Shown piece after piece: positions 36,086 to 45,553 of a DNA stretch of 64,000 nt. How positions within the stretch are numbered: the first letter of the stretch is position 1; every line of letters starts with the position of its first letter. Below the pieces are notes generated by a model, which saw only the letters and a program-made list of their open reading frames with translations, did not search any database and was not told where the DNA came from. A program made the translations under genes and the position numbers. The DNA comes from Tenacibaculum singaporense (GTDB taxonomy: Bacteria; Bacteroidota; Bacteroidia; Flavobacteriales; Flavobacteriaceae). The stretch covers positions 2,175,001-2,239,000 of the forward strand of contig NZ_CP032548.1 in the NCBI RefSeq assembly GCF_003867015.1. Direction: 5' to 3'.

Positions 36086-37750
36086 TTATCTTTTTTGTAC
36101 ATAACCATCTCCATACTGAGATTGGTATTTGTAAATATATTTACCTTTTGAATGTTCTTTTATATGATTCTCAATAAACTTATACTCTACAGGTATTTCG
36201 TCTTTTAAAAATAAATTATACTTAGTATATTGAATAGCCTGAGATAAAGTTACTCTGTTAGGAGCTAATGTTTTAAATCTTGTGAAGCTGTCTTCTATAT
36301 ATGAATTTATTTTTTTTCTTAGCTCTTTTAAATCAAAGTTTTCTTTTTCGTCTACTTTGCTATTTGGGGCATATATCAAAGTAAAAATATGTTGATAAAA
36401 TCTACTTATATATTGTTCGGGATTTACAATATACCATCCTTCAATATCGTACCAATAACATAAATTATTAAATAAAACTTTACCACTTTCATTTAAAAAA
36501 AAGAGTTTATCGTCTTTAAAATCAATTAAACCTAAATCAAATAACCAATTAATACGTGGCATTAATACATGTTCTAAATAAATTTTAGGCTTATCCCAAT
36601 TTTCAATTCGTTTCCGTATTCTAAATATTTCTCTTTTTGTTGAAGCAGGCAGATTATACTTCCCAATGAATGACTCTAACCTGTTTAAAACTGCTTGCTG
36701 AAATACGTCTCTTAGATATAAAAATGACACATATTTTTTTATGTATATTAGCTCTAATAATATACTTAAGTAAAGAAAATCAGATTTTAATAACTCTTCG
36801 AAGAAAAACAATTTGCTAAATTTGTCTAACTCAAAAAAATGTTTTTCTTTTTTGTCGATACCTGAATTTCTAATAAGATCATATACTTTTAGCTTCTTAC
36901 CTATAGAGTAAACATTGTTTATCTTTTTTATGAGTCCTATTTGCTCTGCCAAAGTAATGTAGGGTTTAGCAGAAATACCTGTTTTAGTTATTTTAACATC
37001 TCCCTTGTCGTTTTTATAAGATTTTAATTCTTCAACTATATAAGATTGGGAAGCAAACTCTTCAAACTTCTTATTAATTGTGGAAGCGGAAACTTTATTG
37101 TACAAGTGAAAAAAATCAGTCAATAATACCAGATAACCTAACCTTCTTGCCTTAGTACTTGTTGTTAGAATCTTAATGCTTGATTGATCATCTAAAGGTT
37201 TATTTTCTTGATAAAATTTCCAATAAAATTTTGGGATATTTATTTTTGGTTTAACGTAGGTTTTAACCAACTCGTCAAACACCCCTATATGTTCAATAGA
37301 CAGGTGTATTTTGTAGATAAAATTTGGACCCCCTTCACAAAAACCATAATTACTATCATTATCATATCCATAATTTTCATTCAGTTCATATTTCAACTCA
37401 GATAATTGAACGTTATTTAAACAAATAATTGAGGTTAATAAAGAGTAAAGATTTATTACTAATGAGTTTTGAAAAAAATCTTCATAAACTATATGTTTTC
37501 TGTCGTCTAAGTATTCATAATCAGATAGGTATAGGTCGGTGATTTCAACTTTAGAAAAAGATTCAGAAAGCTCTTCAATCGTAGTTCCTGAGTCATACTC
37601 ATATTGGTAACTTTCTATAGTATCTTTATCATATAGTTTGAACCCTAAACTAACCACAAGATAGAACTCACTGAACTCAAAAATAATCCTGTCATAGGAC
37701 ACAAAATAATACCTGTTCGAAAGGTTTTGTATGTACTCTAATTTCTGCAA
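36086..37750 (-). CDS. Unknown protein of the accessory operon, with winged-helix-like part
   Basis: A 554-residue protein that I cannot assign to a family. It has an acidic, aromatic N-terminal part (about 1-170) and a central stretch (about 195-300) that looks like one or two winged helices: SASTINKKFEEFASQSYIV, then GISAKPYITLAEQIGLIKK and NNVYSIGKKL. A helical C-terminal half follows with RINWLFDLGLIDF and another possible winged helix. The start is TTG at 37750, 12 bp after the PAPS-reductase-like gene; no ATG fits. It could be a DNA-binding adaptor that brings the ATPase to DNA, which is inference from its place between the two. Confidence 0.72.
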   Translation of the reverse strand: MQKLEYIQNLSNRYYFVSYDRIIFEFSEFYLVVSLGFKLYDKDTIESYQYEYDSGTTIEELSESFSKVEITDLYLSDYEYLDDRKHIVYEDFFQNSLVINLYSLLTSIICLNNVQLSELKYELNENYGYDNDSNYGFCEGGPNFIYKIHLSIEHIGVFDELVKTYVKPKINIPKFYWKFYQENKPLDDQSSIKILTTSTKARRLGYLVLLTDFFHLYNKVSASTINKKFEEFASQSYIVEELKSYKNDKGDVKITKTGISAKPYITLAEQIGLIKKINNVYSIGKKLKVYDLIRNSGIDKKEKHFFELDKFSKLFFFEELLKSDFLYLSILLELIYIKKYVSFLYLRDVFQQAVLNRLESFIGKYNLPASTKREIFRIRKRIENWDKPKIYLEHVLMPRINWLFDLGLIDFKDDKLFFLNESGKVLFNNLCYWYDIEGWYIVNPEQYISRFYQHIFTLIYAPNSKVDEKENFDLKELRKKINSYIEDSFTRFKTLAPNRVTLSQAIQYTKYNLFLKDEIPVEYKFIENHIKEHSKGKYIYKYQSQYGDGYVQKR

Positions 37751-37762
37751 AATTCAATTCTT

Positions 37763-38902
37763 CTATATAAAACAAGCGGTACAAGCACCATCTTCAGCAT
37801 CAATTAGTTTATCCATTAATAACTTTGAGCCTTGTGACTTTTCTTTACCTGTACGCTTTATGTGATCTAACTTTATTTGTTTAATTCTTTCGGGGTTTAT
37901 TAATTCTTTTAATGATTCATTTTGAATCCAAGTAAATAACTCATCTTCATTTTCATAAGTCATTGCTTTTTTAAATAATTCAGGATGTTGCTCATATAAC
38001 CAAATCCATTCAATTTTTTGTTGAAAGAAACAAAAATAGCAACCAGACCTGCTTCGAGCATATTCTCCTTTTTGTCCATCCACTTCATATGCTACTTTAT
38101 TGTAGTAGGCAGGTATACCAACTCCGCTTTCTTCCAAAAGTCTAAAAATATCTGCTCTAACTAAGTTATCTTCATTTTCTAGTAATGGATAGTCTTCCTC
38201 GAATGATATAGGGTAGTTTGTAGTTTTAAGGAATTTGAAAACAGATTTATTAAATTCAATAATACCAACATTTAATAAACCGTCTAATTTCTCATTAATA
38301 ATTCTTTCGGTTTGTAATTTATAGTTTAAATTGAATGAAATCGGTTTGCTAAACTCATTAACAATTTTGTCCAATTTATTACCAGAATAAAAATCACTAT
38401 AATAACCTAATAATTGTTCTTGATTTTTTGGATCGAATATTTTTCTTAATACATCTTGACTCCAAATGTTCTTTCTGAAAGGAAAAATAGATTGTATATT
38501 ATCCTGTCTTGAAATATATCCTTCTCTTTGTTCATCTCCACGAATTCCTACGTATGACATTGTTGGTTTGTCTCCTACAAATTTTTCGAAGGGTTTCAGT
38601 TTCATCATCGCTGTACACCACCTAGCTTGAGGAGAGGGTAAATAACCTCTATAAGATTTAAAGAAAAAATCGAAAGGATCTTCTCCGGAATTTTTTATAC
38701 CTTCATCTTCAAGTTTATTGATTTTAGCTCCTAAATATCCTTCTAAATTTTCAATAAGAGTATATGTTTCATCTAACTCTTTACCGGTGTCAGTAAAGTA
38801 ATAAGTGAAATTAAATTGAGGATATTTGTCTTTTAAATATATTGCAAGAGCAGCACTGTCTTTTCCTCCAGAAATGCCTAAAACATGTTGTATCTTACTC
38901 AT
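37763..38902 (-). CDS. DndC-like PAPS-reductase-family enzyme
   Basis: A 379-residue PP-loop enzyme of the PAPS reductase/ATP pyrophosphatase fold. The PP-loop SGGKDS is at 11-16. Cysteines suited to an Fe-S cluster are 96 in QARWCTAMMKLKP and 288/291 in SGCYFCFFQQ; a further CTAC pair (374, 377) ends the protein. This set of cysteines is reminiscent of DndC, the sulfur-activating enzyme of DNA phosphorothioation, rather than assimilatory PAPS reductase. No cys-operon genes are nearby. It overlaps the large ATPase gene by 8 bp. I infer nucleic-acid thiolation or a related adenylation; the real substrate is unknown. Confidence 0.82.
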   Translation of the reverse strand: MSKIQHVLGISGGKDSAALAIYLKDKYPQFNFTYYFTDTGKELDETYTLIENLEGYLGAKINKLEDEGIKNSGEDPFDFFFKSYRGYLPSPQARWCTAMMKLKPFEKFVGDKPTMSYVGIRGDEQREGYISRQDNIQSIFPFRKNIWSQDVLRKIFDPKNQEQLLGYYSDFYSGNKLDKIVNEFSKPISFNLNYKLQTERIINEKLDGLLNVGIIEFNKSVFKFLKTTNYPISFEEDYPLLENEDNLVRADIFRLLEESGVGIPAYYNKVAYEVDGQKGEYARSRSGCYFCFFQQKIEWIWLYEQHPELFKKAMTYENEDELFTWIQNESLKELINPERIKQIKLDHIKRTGKEKSQGSKLLMDKLIDAEDGACTACFI

Positions 38903-41900
38903 TTAATTCTCTTTTTAAAAGTTCAGTTAAGATAGCTAAACGAACTTGTTTATCGTTACCTAAATTCTCCCTAACCAAAGATATGTTTTTTTCTACTTCT
39001 TTTTTCTTATCCTTTGATATGCGTATTAGTTGTTGTTGTAAACCTTTTTGTTTAGAAGTAATATCAATTTTATATACCTCTTCATTGCTTTTAGCTTTCA
39101 ACTTATAGATATCACATAAGTTATCTAATTCTTTTATAGTAGAGTTTAAACGATCTTTCAAAATATCTTCATCTTTATCATCAATATCCTTCAAAGGTTT
39201 TGTTAATAAAGCAAAAGCAATAGAATTTAACCAGCTATTTCTGTCATCTAAATTAGAATTAACTCTAATTAAGAACTTTTTTTGATTTGGTAATAGCTGA
39301 TGCTCTTCTAAAGAAGAAAAGCGTTCTTGAATAATATTCTTGTAGTTAGGGAATTTTGAATTAACCCCTAAAATATTTTTTACTAAATATGTTTCGAAAC
39401 GATTTATTAACTCTTCAAATGAATTTTTAATTTCGGATATATGCTTTTGTAAATCATGAATATAAGTATCGAATAATTTTTCAGATTCTACTAAAGATTT
39501 TAAATCATAATTTAATGCTCTGGGGAAGTTTTCGAAAAATACTTTTTCAGGATCTTCTGCGTTGGCAATTGCTTGACGTAATTGAATGGACTCTTTTGTT
39601 AAGCGTTTGGTTTTTTGAGAGTAGGGCTCTAAGTTTTTGTATAAAATTAAAAAAGGTCTAATGCTTTCTATAAAAGATTCATTAGATAAAGAGTCTTTAG
39701 GACTTTGATTCAGATACTCTCGATATTTATTGAATAAATCTATATGTAAATTAGAAAGCTCAAAAGTTTTAATAGAGTAATCTTTAGGTTGTCTTGTAAA
39801 TAAATAAAGTATGGATTCATCTATAAATGGAACATAACCAGATTTTCCATTGTATAATGCAAAATCTCCTCTTTTTGTAAATAAGAAAGTTGGTATTAAA
39901 AAATCTATGACTCCCTGTTTTAATTTATAAGGTTTTTGTTTTAACCTATTTATAAGCTCAACTATATTTTTTTCTTCTTTTCTAGCCTCTTTTAAAAAAT
40001 CTTCACAGGCATTCCAAACCTCAATAAAATTATCATTTCTTGATTCAGGTTGACTTAATATATAGGTGTCTCCACTTTGTTGGTGTATTCCTGTATTTTT
40101 GACTAAACAAGAATAAATAGTCTTATCAGCAGGAAATTTATCTTTGGGATACCCTAAATCTTTTTCATGCCATTGATTAACTAATCTTTTAAAATATTGT
40201 TTCCTTGCTGAGTTAATAGCTCCTGATACTTTATGTTTATTTATTAACTCCATATTTATTGTGGGAGTTAAAGGATAAATAGTATAACAAATTTGCGAAA
40301 GGAACTTGTTTAATGTATTTCTATTACTAATAGTAATTTTTTTACCATTAAAGTACCATTTAGTATATTTTCCAAAAAGATTGTCTAAAACATAATGATT
40401 TAAGAGCTTTTCTTGACTTTTTATAATTGATTTAAGCTCTTTACGGGCTATTTTATCTTCAGTGTCTGCTTCTTTTAAAACTTTTTCTGTTTTAGTTATT
40501 TCAATAAGTGTCTCCCTTATTTTATCTGTGTTTGTATAATGAGCATATAATGTAGGTAATTCTTTTTGCTTCGTTTTTTCTATAAAAAAAGAATTGTCAT
40601 AAGTTTCATTAAAAACAAGATTGATAAAGCCATCGATTTCATCTTTAGGTGTTTCAAATAGTAAATTTTCACTTATTTTAAATTCGAATAATCGAGGAGT
40701 TCCTGTTTTAAAAGAAAATTCGTTTGCAGTTAAAATAGGGAAAGAAAAATATTTTTTAAGCTTAGGTACAATATCAAAAGAGATATCGATATGGTTACTA
40801 ACTCTGATTATTTCTTGCTCGATGTCCATATCCATTCCCCCTGTTAACTTAAAGGAATTATAGTAGGAGCTAAAGCGAATCATTTTGAAACCAACTAATT
40901 GATTTACTATTTTCTCTATCTGGATGGAACTGTATTTAAAACTTAAATATTGTATTAATAATTGTTCATTAATTGAAGCTCCTTTATTAGAAAAAATGTT
41001 TAATAAACCAATAGTCTTAACAATATCACTTGCAGTATTTATATTTTCTTCAAATTTGCTTTCGATTTCATTTAATTTATCTGAAATTAAACTCCAACTA
41101 GAATAATCAGGATTATATTTATCCTTAATTACAGCATAAAGATTAACAAATAAATAATCGTAAACTTTAGCTATTGTGAATAAATCGTTTTCTCTTAAGC
41201 TATCTATACCTAAGTTATCTGAGGAAGTTAAAAAGGTGAAAAGCGATCTCTCATTTTGCCCATATCTCTGAAGAGCTTTAGTTAAAGTTATTCCCGCAAA
41301 TAAATCTAAAGGGTATAGATCAATACTTAGTTTTTCAAGATTATCTTCTGAAATATTAAAACAATAATTTTCATAATTTAAACCTACTAAGCCTTCTATA
41401 TAGTTTAAATCTTTGTTTTCTTCATTGTAATTAGATTTAAAAAACTGAGAAGCTAAAAATAATAAGTGTTCAACAGGTTCATTAAAAGGGATCTCTTTTA
41501 ATCTTCCTTTTACTTTTTTCCACTCACTTTTTTGAGTATCGTTTAAAGAAAATGCATAGGAATCAATTGCTTGATGTACAGATGTAATCAATAATATATT
41601 TCTTTTGGGATCATTAACAAATTCAGCTAATTGCTGAATAAAGTACATTTCCTTCTCTGGATTGTTTTTAGCAGCATATTCTAAAAACTTACCAAACTCA
41701 TCTATACAAATAATTAATAAACCTTTATCATCTTTTATTGATTCATATTCTTGATATATAAAATCAAAAATTTGTTTATAACCATTACCATTTTCTTTGA
41801 TAGAGAAATAATTGATAAAATACTTATATAGAGAAGAATACTCTCCAACTATATTTAAAGTTTTAACATGTCTTTTTTTATTTAAATCAAAAAAATCATG

Positions 41901-42113
41901 TTTACTATCTATTGATAAACTTTGATTAAGAGCCCATAAAAAAGATGATTTTCCTGTACCATATGATCCAATGATATTAAAGCTATGAATACCAGAATTA
42001 AACTCGTTTAAAATTTGCCTTGCTAACCTTTTGGTATTATTTGATGAAATATAATTTATTTTATTGTTTTCATCTCTAAGTATATTAATAGATGGGCTAT
42101 GCTTGATTTTCAT
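38895..42113 (-). CDS. Large P-loop ATPase of the accessory operon
   Basis: A 1072-residue ATPase. Walker A is IIGSYGTGKSS (47-57), and Walker B is LLIICIDEFGKFLEY (132-146). The first 300 residues are the motor; the rest is long, helical and charged, with coiled-coil-like stretches near the C-terminus (for example LIRISKDKKKEVEKNISL). The plan recalls the large ATPases of BREX (BrxC/PglY) and DptH-type proteins, but I cannot place it in either. It overlaps both neighbours (17 bp with the DUF4007 gene, 8 bp with the PAPS gene), so it is a core part of the system. Confidence 0.8.
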   Translation of the reverse strand: MKIKHSPSINILRDENNKINYISSNNTKRLARQILNEFNSGIHSFNIIGSYGTGKSSFLWALNQSLSIDSKHDFFDLNKKRHVKTLNIVGEYSSLYKYFINYFSIKENGNGYKQIFDFIYQEYESIKDDKGLLIICIDEFGKFLEYAAKNNPEKEMYFIQQLAEFVNDPKRNILLITSVHQAIDSYAFSLNDTQKSEWKKVKGRLKEIPFNEPVEHLLFLASQFFKSNYNEENKDLNYIEGLVGLNYENYCFNISEDNLEKLSIDLYPLDLFAGITLTKALQRYGQNERSLFTFLTSSDNLGIDSLRENDLFTIAKVYDYLFVNLYAVIKDKYNPDYSSWSLISDKLNEIESKFEENINTASDIVKTIGLLNIFSNKGASINEQLLIQYLSFKYSSIQIEKIVNQLVGFKMIRFSSYYNSFKLTGGMDMDIEQEIIRVSNHIDISFDIVPKLKKYFSFPILTANEFSFKTGTPRLFEFKISENLLFETPKDEIDGFINLVFNETYDNSFFIEKTKQKELPTLYAHYTNTDKIRETLIEITKTEKVLKEADTEDKIARKELKSIIKSQEKLLNHYVLDNLFGKYTKWYFNGKKITISNRNTLNKFLSQICYTIYPLTPTINMELINKHKVSGAINSARKQYFKRLVNQWHEKDLGYPKDKFPADKTIYSCLVKNTGIHQQSGDTYILSQPESRNDNFIEVWNACEDFLKEARKEEKNIVELINRLKQKPYKLKQGVIDFLIPTFLFTKRGDFALYNGKSGYVPFIDESILYLFTRQPKDYSIKTFELSNLHIDLFNKYREYLNQSPKDSLSNESFIESIRPFLILYKNLEPYSQKTKRLTKESIQLRQAIANAEDPEKVFFENFPRALNYDLKSLVESEKLFDTYIHDLQKHISEIKNSFEELINRFETYLVKNILGVNSKFPNYKNIIQERFSSLEEHQLLPNQKKFLIRVNSNLDDRNSWLNSIAFALLTKPLKDIDDKDEDILKDRLNSTIKELDNLCDIYKLKAKSNEEVYKIDITSKQKGLQQQLIRISKDKKKEVEKNISLVRENLGNDKQVRLAILTELLKRELNE

Positions 42114-42969
42114 AATAATCTCTTAAAATAGAATATGAGTTTAAGTTTTTATTTTTAAACTGTAATTCTTTCACACCAGAATTACTGGTATAATTAATTT
42201 CTTTGTATAAACTAGAAAGCTCTGTTAGCTTTTCGTCTAGTTGGTCATTATTCATAGCAAAAATGTTTCCAATGCTATTAGCGTCACCTGATAGTGATTT
42301 ATGACTAATGGATAGACCATATTTATCGTTTTCTAAAATACAAAATAGTAATAGTTCAACAGGGATACTATTCGTTTTTTTATTATGTATAATGTATTTA
42401 TTAGAATCTTTATGTTTTATTTCTTCTAAGAGTTCTAAACTTGAAAGAATACCAGAAAAACTATCTTCTTTATCATTACTTTTAGAGAAATATGTTCTCG
42501 TCAAGACGGAAAAATCCTTATTAACAGTATTTTCATTAAACGACACGTTATGTTCGTTTAAAAAAGCTATCAAATTTGATTTATTAAATTCAGGTTTAGT
42601 TTTTCTTATTTCATTGAAGATTATTGAATAAATAGAAGAGAAGTTAGTTTGGATTAGTGAAAAATGTAATAACCATAAGGTAGTTTCATTTTCTAAGTAT
42701 TTATCAACTCCATTATTTTCATTAAAAATAAAGTTCCCTAATGGTGTAATCTCTTCGTTTTGTTGATCTATAATATTAAAAGCTTTTAACCAAAACCTAA
42801 TTGAAGAAACCATATTTCTACCAACACCTAAGCTAATACATGATTCATCTATGAACTTTCTTCCTTGTTTTACATAATCATAGCCTTTCTTTAACCAAAA
42901 ACCTTTACAATGAAAAGTTTCGTGACCAGAAAATATGTACTTTTTTTCTTCTAATATATCTACTCCCAA
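42097..42969 (-). CDS. DUF4007 family protein, first gene of the accessory operon
   Basis: A 290-residue protein beginning with KYIFSGHETFHCKGFWLKKG, the hallmark of DUF4007, followed by LGVGRNMVSSIRFWLKAF (winged-helix-like) and TPLGNFIF. From memory, DUF4007 proteins tend to be encoded beside DndC-like PAPS reductases; the biochemical role is not known, and the winged-helix features suggest DNA binding. The start is TTG at 42969, since no ATG fits before the conserved SGHETF. It overlaps the 1072-residue ATPase gene by 17 bp. A palindrome and -7 box lie 36-68 bp upstream. It could be the autoregulator of the operon. Confidence 0.8.
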   Translation of the reverse strand: MGVDILEEKKYIFSGHETFHCKGFWLKKGYDYVKQGRKFIDESCISLGVGRNMVSSIRFWLKAFNIIDQQNEEITPLGNFIFNENNGVDKYLENETTLWLLHFSLIQTNFSSIYSIIFNEIRKTKPEFNKSNLIAFLNEHNVSFNENTVNKDFSVLTRTYFSKSNDKEDSFSGILSSLELLEEIKHKDSNKYIIHNKKTNSIPVELLLFCILENDKYGLSISHKSLSGDANSIGNIFAMNNDQLDEKLTELSSLYKEINYTSNSGVKELQFKNKNLNSYSILRDYYENQA

Positions 42970-43004
42970 AATTTGATAGTTAAATGAGTTTTCTATTTTT
43001 TTTT

Positions 43005-43037
43005 CAAAATTACATATAAATACTATAGTATTTATAT
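43005..43037 (-). promoter_or_regulatory. Promoter and 24-bp palindromic operator of the accessory operon
   Basis: Upstream of the DUF4007 gene, TAATTTTG (minus strand, 43012-43005) matches the -7 consensus. Directly next to it, one base away, is the perfect palindrome ATATAAATACTA/TAGTATTTATAT (43014-43037). A protein bound there would cover the -7/-33 spacer, so repression is the simplest reading. Confidence 0.6.
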
Positions 43038-43061
43038 TATCCTTTGTTATATTAATCTACA

Positions 43062-43454
43062 TTATTCTGGAAAGTTAATAATAGGTAACATAATTTCTTC
43101 AATATCATAACCTCTAGCTTGTGCTCCGTTAATAATCATAGCTATTTTTTCAATTAATAAATCTCTCTCCTTTTTAAGTTCAATAATTTCCTGTTTTAAA
43201 ATTTCATTTTGTTCCTTTAAAGTTTTTCGTTTCTCACCTTTTTTAGTAATTCCTGCCTTTTCTAATTGTATTTGTTTCGCATTTTCAATCATTTTTGCCC
43301 TATGCTTTAAAGCTAAAGTTCCTCTACTAGATAAATTTAGTCTTCTTTGTAATGTTGATCTAGAAATAGGGGAGAGCTTGTGCCCCAATTCTATCATTTT
43401 TTGAAGTTCTAACTCTAATCTTTTATCAAGTTCTTTGCCTCTTAATTTTTTCAT
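43062..43454 (-). CDS. TnpC-like/DUF6262 coiled-coil transposition protein
   Basis: A 130-residue protein with an N-terminal helix-turn-helix-like part (SRSTLQRRLNLSSRGTLALK) and a long coiled coil (about 70-110, KTLKEQNEILKQEIIELKKE). It matches the type of TnpC/DUF6262 proteins that follow the tyrosine recombinases in Tn554-like elements, where TnpC affects the orientation and efficiency of insertion. Its ATG overlaps the stop of the 699-residue recombinase gene by one base (TAATG). It is last in the recombinase operon; the DUF4007 promoter lies just downstream. Confidence 0.8.
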   Translation of the reverse strand: MKKLRGKELDKRLELELQKMIELGHKLSPISRSTLQRRLNLSSRGTLALKHRAKMIENAKQIQLEKAGITKKGEKRKTLKEQNEILKQEIIELKKERDLLIEKIAMIINGAQARGYDIEEIMLPIINFPE

Positions 43455-45553
43455 TACACTGAGCTGTTTTTCTTTTTATAATTTGGTTTTGTTATTTCTA
43501 TACCTTCAGGAAAAATTTTCACAATATTATTATCGTTACTAGTAAGGGGTATTGCTATGGCTTTTTTAATATTTATTATTTTATTTTGTATATCATCAAT
43601 CCATTTCTTATTTATCTCATCACTCTTTTCCTCTTTCATCTTTTTTAAGATCCTTATAGATATTTCTAGCTGCTCTTTTAACCTTTCCGTTTCTCCAGGT
43701 GTATTTGTTCTATGTAAATGAGAACAACCATTCCAACACTGTAAATATTTTTGGCAAGGAGACTGACTAAAATCATGGGTACATCCACCAAAAGGTGTCA
43801 AGTGAATAGCCAACCCATGAGTTTTTAAAAACGATTCAGCATTATTTATACCTTCTTTAGATTTTAAAAAATGATAAGTATCTGTCATTTCCCCTAAAAT
43901 AGTTTTATTCCTTATACCTTGATGCAAAAAATTAATCTTGTCTGTAACCGAATTAAAACTTAAATACTCTTGATGCAATCTTGTTTTTTCTCTTATAGTT
44001 GTATGTTGATAAGCTTTGTTTTGAGATAAATTCTGTCTTCCCATAGCTAAAGCTTGTTGAACATTACTTAAACCGGCTAACTCATACAAAGTATTTCTCC
44101 AATGTCTAGGTTGATGACTAGTTAATCGTATTTTACTTCCGTCAGACTCTGTTAGGTTTCTTCTTTCAAATATTGATTCATAGTCATCCTTAACCCCTAA
44201 TGCATTATTAATTTCCTTTGTCAAGATTCTATTAGGAAAAACCTTAAATATATTATTGGTCCTTTTAAACCTAAATGCTCCTTCAAATTTAATAATTAGC
44301 AAATCAGAAGTTTTCAATATTGTTTTATTTGTATTTCCTCTTCTTTGAACTAATTGATTATGATTTATCTTTTTTTTAAGTAACATTTCTTCTATATCAC
44401 CAGCTCTATATATTCTTGAATAATGAACCAGTTTTTCATTTTTCTTTTCAGTTCTATATTCAAAATATGATTTATCAGTTTTCAAATAATTTATTCCATT
44501 TCGTTTTAGATACCCATGTAAGTAATTAATCTTTTTAAACCCCAAAAAGTTAATAAAATCATGAGATGATATTTTCTTTTCTTTTTCAAAACTCCAAATA
44601 CGTCCTGTTTTTTCTTGAAATCTAGCAATTTTTCTTACTTCATATGTTAAATCTTTTAATCTAAAAACAGCTCTTCTAGTAAAATCAACATCTTGACTGG
44701 CTAACCAATGTATTCTATCTTGAAATTTTTTCTCAGCGTAGTACCTTAACCCATAATACTTAATTATTCTACCATTAGCATCTTTAATTGGTTTTCCATT
44801 CTCATCAAGCTTTTTCTTTTCAACCCAACAATCATAGGGAATAAAAGCTACCTCATTTACACGCATACCTGTTGCTATTAACAAATCAATTGCTCTCAGT
44901 AAAATCTCTTCATTTGGATTAATAGGAACATTAGTACATTCTGCATAAGCTTTTAAGGCCTCATAACTAGGAAGTTTATCTTCATTTCTATAATCAACGT
45001 CAGTCCTTGTTATTTCTTTCTTTGAATAGTAATTATTTACTGGTATTATATTATGAATAAAATTTATAGGATGGTCAGTTATTCTCCTACTATCAAGTAT
45101 GTTTGAAATTACTTTTAAATTAGTAGCTGAATCATATAAGTTTTTGTATTTTATAGTTTTTAAATAGTTTATAACTTCCTCAAAATGCCATCTGGTTAAC
45201 TTTTCTGGAGATTTTTCTCCTCTCATATGCATTATTACATATAATCTTTTAAACTCATTTAAATAAGCATTTAGAGAAGCATATTTTTGGTTTTTGGTTC
45301 TTTTTAAATAAGATATGCATGATTTTACGAAATCTATGTATGGATAGGGAAGAGGAGAACCATCTGTTTTTAGGTAATAATTTGGTAGTTCTTTACTGAA
45401 TCTTTTTTGGGATTTAAAACTAAAGAGTTTATTAGTTCCTCTATGAAATAACCAATTTTCAATATTCCAAGTTATATCATCCCAAACAATATTTTCTACT
45501 TGGATTTTGAAAAGTTTTCTTTCTTCTTCAATAAAATTATCTAGTCCTCTCAT
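43454..45553 (-). CDS. Tyrosine recombinase, large subunit (TnpB-like)
   Basis: A 699-residue tyrosine recombinase. The catalytic domain shows the first Arg in LLIATGMRVNEVAF, the HxxR box in SHQPRHWRNTLYEL, and the Tyr nucleophile in QNKAYQHTT. Beyond it is a cysteine-rich tail, GGCTHDFSQSPCQKYLQCW, likely a zinc-binding end, seen also in large Tn554-type recombinases. The N-terminal 200 residues would be the arm- and core-binding domains. It overlaps the 482-residue recombinase gene by 17 bp. No frameshifts were noticed, so it should be active. Confidence 0.9.
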   Translation of the reverse strand: MRGLDNFIEEERKLFKIQVENIVWDDITWNIENWLFHRGTNKLFSFKSQKRFSKELPNYYLKTDGSPLPYPYIDFVKSCISYLKRTKNQKYASLNAYLNEFKRLYVIMHMRGEKSPEKLTRWHFEEVINYLKTIKYKNLYDSATNLKVISNILDSRRITDHPINFIHNIIPVNNYYSKKEITRTDVDYRNEDKLPSYEALKAYAECTNVPINPNEEILLRAIDLLIATGMRVNEVAFIPYDCWVEKKKLDENGKPIKDANGRIIKYYGLRYYAEKKFQDRIHWLASQDVDFTRRAVFRLKDLTYEVRKIARFQEKTGRIWSFEKEKKISSHDFINFLGFKKINYLHGYLKRNGINYLKTDKSYFEYRTEKKNEKLVHYSRIYRAGDIEEMLLKKKINHNQLVQRRGNTNKTILKTSDLLIIKFEGAFRFKRTNNIFKVFPNRILTKEINNALGVKDDYESIFERRNLTESDGSKIRLTSHQPRHWRNTLYELAGLSNVQQALAMGRQNLSQNKAYQHTTIREKTRLHQEYLSFNSVTDKINFLHQGIRNKTILGEMTDTYHFLKSKEGINNAESFLKTHGLAIHLTPFGGCTHDFSQSPCQKYLQCWNGCSHLHRTNTPGETERLKEQLEISIRILKKMKEEKSDEINKKWIDDIQNKIINIKKAIAIPLTSNDNNIVKIFPEGIEITKPNYKKKNSSV

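Noticed and set aside
34144..42969. Direct labelling of the operon as Dnd, Ssp or BREX
   Set aside because: Only the PAPS-type enzyme and generic ATPases fit; the defining partners (DndD/E, SspB/C/D, PglZ, BrxL, methyltransferase) are missing.
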